Origin: an uncultured Eubacteriales bacterium
GTDB taxonomy: Bacteria; Bacillota; Clostridia; Oscillospirales; Acutalibacteraceae
Assembly (NCBI GenBank): GCA_934476545.1
Contig: CAKSOB010000027.1
Span: forward strand, 1-15,623
DNA length: 15,623 nucleotides
Reading direction: 5' to 3'
A program made the position numbers and the translations under genes. The notes under the pieces are model-generated. The model was given only the letters and a program-made list of their open reading frames with translations, did no database searches and had not been told where the DNA came from. Positions 14,221 to 15,623 of the stretch are shown here, in pieces. Each line of letters begins with the position of its first letter. The first letter of the stretch is position 1.

Positions 14221-14913
14221 TTATTCTTCTCTCGGGTCAATGTACTTTGCGGCGCCGTCATAGCGGCCGTACTGACCGAGGTTCTTTTCGTAGGCTTCGT
14301 TTGGAGATACGCCGCGACGGATATCCTCCAGCATTTTGCCCAGACGAACGAACTTGTAACCAATTACCTCGTCGTTCTCGTCCAAAGCCATAGAAACAAC
14401 ATAGCCTTCTGCCATTTCCATGTAACGAACGCCCTTTGCCTTTGTGCTATACATGGTACCAACCTGGCTGCGCAGACCCTTACCCAAGTCCTCCAGACCG
14501 GCGCCGATCGGCAAGCCGCCCTCAGAGAATGCGGTTTGGCTTCTGCCGTATACCAGCTGTTGGAACAGTTCTCTCATCGCAACGTTGATCGCGTCGCATA
14601 CCAAGTCGGTGTTCAGGCATTCCAGCAGTGTTTTGCCCGGCAGAATCTCCGATGCCATTGCAGCGGAGTGAGTCATGCCGGAGCAGCCAATGGTTTCTAC
14701 CAGTGCTTCCTCAACAATGCCGTCTTTTACATTCAGCGTCAACTTGCAAGCGCCCTGCTGTGGAGCGCACCAGCCGATACCGTGGGACAGACCGGAAATA
14801 TCTTTAATTTCGTATGCCTTTACCCATCTGCCTTCTTCCGGAATGGGGGCTGGACCATTGTGCGGGCCTTTTGCCACTGTGCACATATTTTCCACTTCGT
14901 GGGAATAAATCAT
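14221..14913 (-). CDS. NifU/IscU-like iron-sulfur scaffold variant
   Basis: The 230-residue protein has a core resembling the IscU/NifU N-terminal domain: GACKLTLNVKDGIVEEA around Cys56, then ETIGCSGMTHSAAMASEIL around Cys77, then the helix starting near Cys106. The usual third HC-x motif of IscU is not seen in place; Cys49, Cys99 and Cys106 are other candidates. About 110 further residues, including SEGGLPIGAGLEDLGKGLRS, have no match in classical IscU, so this is a distinct long form. The ATG at 14913 follows AAAGGAG; the frame is open seven codons upstream but without a site. It is the first gene of a two-gene operon with the GGGtGRT protein. Scaffold activity is inferred. Confidence 0.82.
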   Translation of the reverse strand: MIYSHEVENMCTVAKGPHNGPAPIPEEGRWVKAYEIKDISGLSHGIGWCAPQQGACKLTLNVKDGIVEEALVETIGCSGMTHSAAMASEILPGKTLLECLNTDLVCDAINVAMRELFQQLVYGRSQTAFSEGGLPIGAGLEDLGKGLRSQVGTMYSTKAKGVRYMEMAEGYVVSMALDENDEVIGYKFVRLGKMLEDIRRGVSPNEAYEKNLGQYGRYDGAAKYIDPREE

Positions 14914-14986
14914 GATGGTTCTCCTTTCATTCATTCAAAAATATTCCGTATTGTAAGATAACACAATTAACATACAATGCTCTTTC

Positions 14987-15015
14987 ATTATACCAAATTT
15001 TGTGCGTTCTAGCAA
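14987..15015 (-). promoter_or_regulatory. sigma-A promoter of the NifU-like/GGGtGRT operon
   Basis: Minus-strand TTGCTA (15010-15015), a 17-bp spacer and perfect TATAAT (14987-14992) give a start near 14980 and a 67-nt leader. Confidence 0.78.
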
Positions 15016-15100
15016 GTAGACAAACCACCCTTTTTCAGAAAAAGCGTCCTAAAAATATTCCGCTTGTTTACAAAAAATTCTTTCCTTTTTTTGTGCTATG

Positions 15101-15109
15101 TGCTATAAT
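15101..15109 (+). promoter_or_regulatory. extended -10 promoter of secA
   Basis: TG-C-TATAAT is a perfect extended -10; no good -35 lies 17 bp upstream. Transcription from about 15116 gives a 124-nt leader. Confidence 0.68.
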
Positions 15110-15196
15110 ATTGGATGTATTTCTATTTACAGGGGAAGAAAAAGGGAAACCCCTCGAAAAAGTCCTTGTGAAAAATAATTTTAGACAAGAGAATCC

Positions 15197-15216
15197 ATAG
15201 CATCTAGGGATGCTGT
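15197..15216 (+). promoter_or_regulatory. hairpin in the secA leader near the ribosome site
   Basis: ATAGCATC (15197-15204) pairs with GATGCTGT (15209-15216) over 8 bp (one wobble) around the 4-nt loop TAGG. It ends about 12 nt before the GAGGTG ribosome site. A second weaker pairing, AGGGG (15131-15135) with CCCCT (15150-15154), lies upstream. Confidence 0.45.
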
Positions 15217-15239
15217 TAAACTACTATGAGGTGAACGAA

Positions 15240-15623
15240 ATGAGCGTTTTAAATGTGCTTTTTGGCAATTACAGCAAACGAGAGCTCAAGCGCATTCAGC
15301 CGATTGTCACTAAAGTGCTGGCGTTGGAGGACGAGTTCAAGGCACTGTCTGACAGTGAGCTGCAGGCAATGACTCCAAAATTGAAGGAGCGTTTGGCAAA
15401 GGGAGAAACTTTGGACGACATTCTGCCCGAAGCATTTGCAACTTGCCGAGAAGCTTCCAGCCGTGTTCTTGGTATGCGGCACTTCCCTGTACAGATCATC
15501 GGCGGTATTGTCCTGCACCAAGGTCGAATTGCAGAAATGCGTACCGGTGAAGGTAAAACTCTGGTAGGTACCCTGCCGGCATACCTAAACGCCCTCAGCG
15601 GTAAGGGTGTTCACGTTGTTACC
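15240..15623 (+). CDS. secA: preprotein translocase ATPase SecA, N-terminal part, cut by window edge
   Basis: SecA drives protein export through SecYEG using ATP. The first 128 codons are present. They open MSVLNVLFGNYSKRELKRI and include GMRHFPVQIIGGIVLHQG, the near-universal GMRHFDVQ block of SecA, and EMRTGEGKTL, the Walker A motif of nucleotide-binding domain 1. The ATG at 15240 follows a GAGGTG site. The remaining roughly 700 residues are beyond the right edge, so integrity cannot be judged. Confidence 0.97.
   Translation, partial: MSVLNVLFGNYSKRELKRIQPIVTKVLALEDEFKALSDSELQAMTPKLKERLAKGETLDDILPEAFATCREASSRVLGMRHFPVQIIGGIVLHQGRIAEMRTGEGKTLVGTLPAYLNALSGKGVHVVT

Larger units (their letters stand above)
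14914..15239. other. 326-nt divergent control region between the NifU-like gene and secA
   Basis: It holds the leftward promoter at 14987-15015 and the rightward secA promoter at 15101-15109, with no gene between them that I can support. A 66-codon rightward frame (15000-15200) begins TTG without a ribosome site and spans the secA promoter. Confidence 0.6.

Noticed and set aside
13057..14961. A 634-codon open frame on the plus strand opposite the GGGtGRT and NifU-like genes
   Set aside because: It is exactly in register with both minus-strand genes and stays open because they avoid TTA, CTA and TCA codons. It also runs through their promoter and terminator, has no ribosome site and gives a low-complexity Cys/His-rich product.
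15000..15200. A 66-codon frame before secA with a hydrophobic stretch, reminiscent of SecM-type arrest peptides
   Set aside because: It begins with TTG lacking a ribosome site and spans the secA promoter, so most of it would not be on the secA transcript. The hydrophobicity comes from T-rich promoter DNA.

Overview
The window looks like a chromosomal stretch of a low-to-mid GC, Gram-positive anaerobe of the Clostridia. A gut member of the Oscillospiraceae/Ruminococcaceae type is my guess, not a proof. The reasons are strong AGGAGG-type ribosome sites before nearly every gene, textbook sigma-A promoters (TTGACA-17-TATAAT), a short HacA-type LeuCD pair, and a GGGtGRT protein beside a NifU-like scaffold. 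No rRNA, tRNA, CRISPR array, IS element or phage gene is visible.

Layout. Positions 1-4722 (minus strand) hold a urease operon read ureA-ureB-ureC-ureE-ureF-ureG-ureD, with ureD cut by the left edge. It starts from a consensus promoter at 4842-4870. Two spacers inside it are unusually structured: ureC-ureE (225 nt) and ureE-ureF (82 nt). No nickel transporter is in view; it could lie beyond ureD. Upstream, 5113-6129 (minus) is a poorly known P-loop ATPase of the PRK06851 type whose N-terminal half has lost its Walker A motif. Positions 6266-8525 (minus) carry leuC-leuD-bcp: an isopropylmalate isomerase of the iron-sulfur type co-transcribed with a thiol peroxidase.

Divergent from leuC lies a single 3-hydroxyacyl-CoA dehydrogenase (8789-9742, plus), followed by a separately promoted GNAT acetyltransferase (9832-10356, plus) that meets the next operon at a bidirectional terminator. 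Positions 10415-12974 (minus) are a metal-resistance operon: an ArsR/SmtB-type sensor, a free-standing HMA metal-binding protein and a P1B-type Zn/Cd ATPase lacking its own HMA domain. Its 10-bp dyad operator directly abuts the -10 box. Positions 13195-14913 (minus) are a two-gene unit of a NifU-like scaffold variant plus a GGGtGRT protein of unknown function, the best candidate here for an undescribed system. The window ends in the first 128 codons of secA (15240 onward, plus).

Themes. Nickel (urease), zinc/cadmium export, and iron-sulfur chemistry (LeuC and the NifU-like unit) recur, but they are separate transcription units and nothing in the sequence shows they act as one system. Most gene boundaries were settled by ribosome-site position rather than by the longest open frame.
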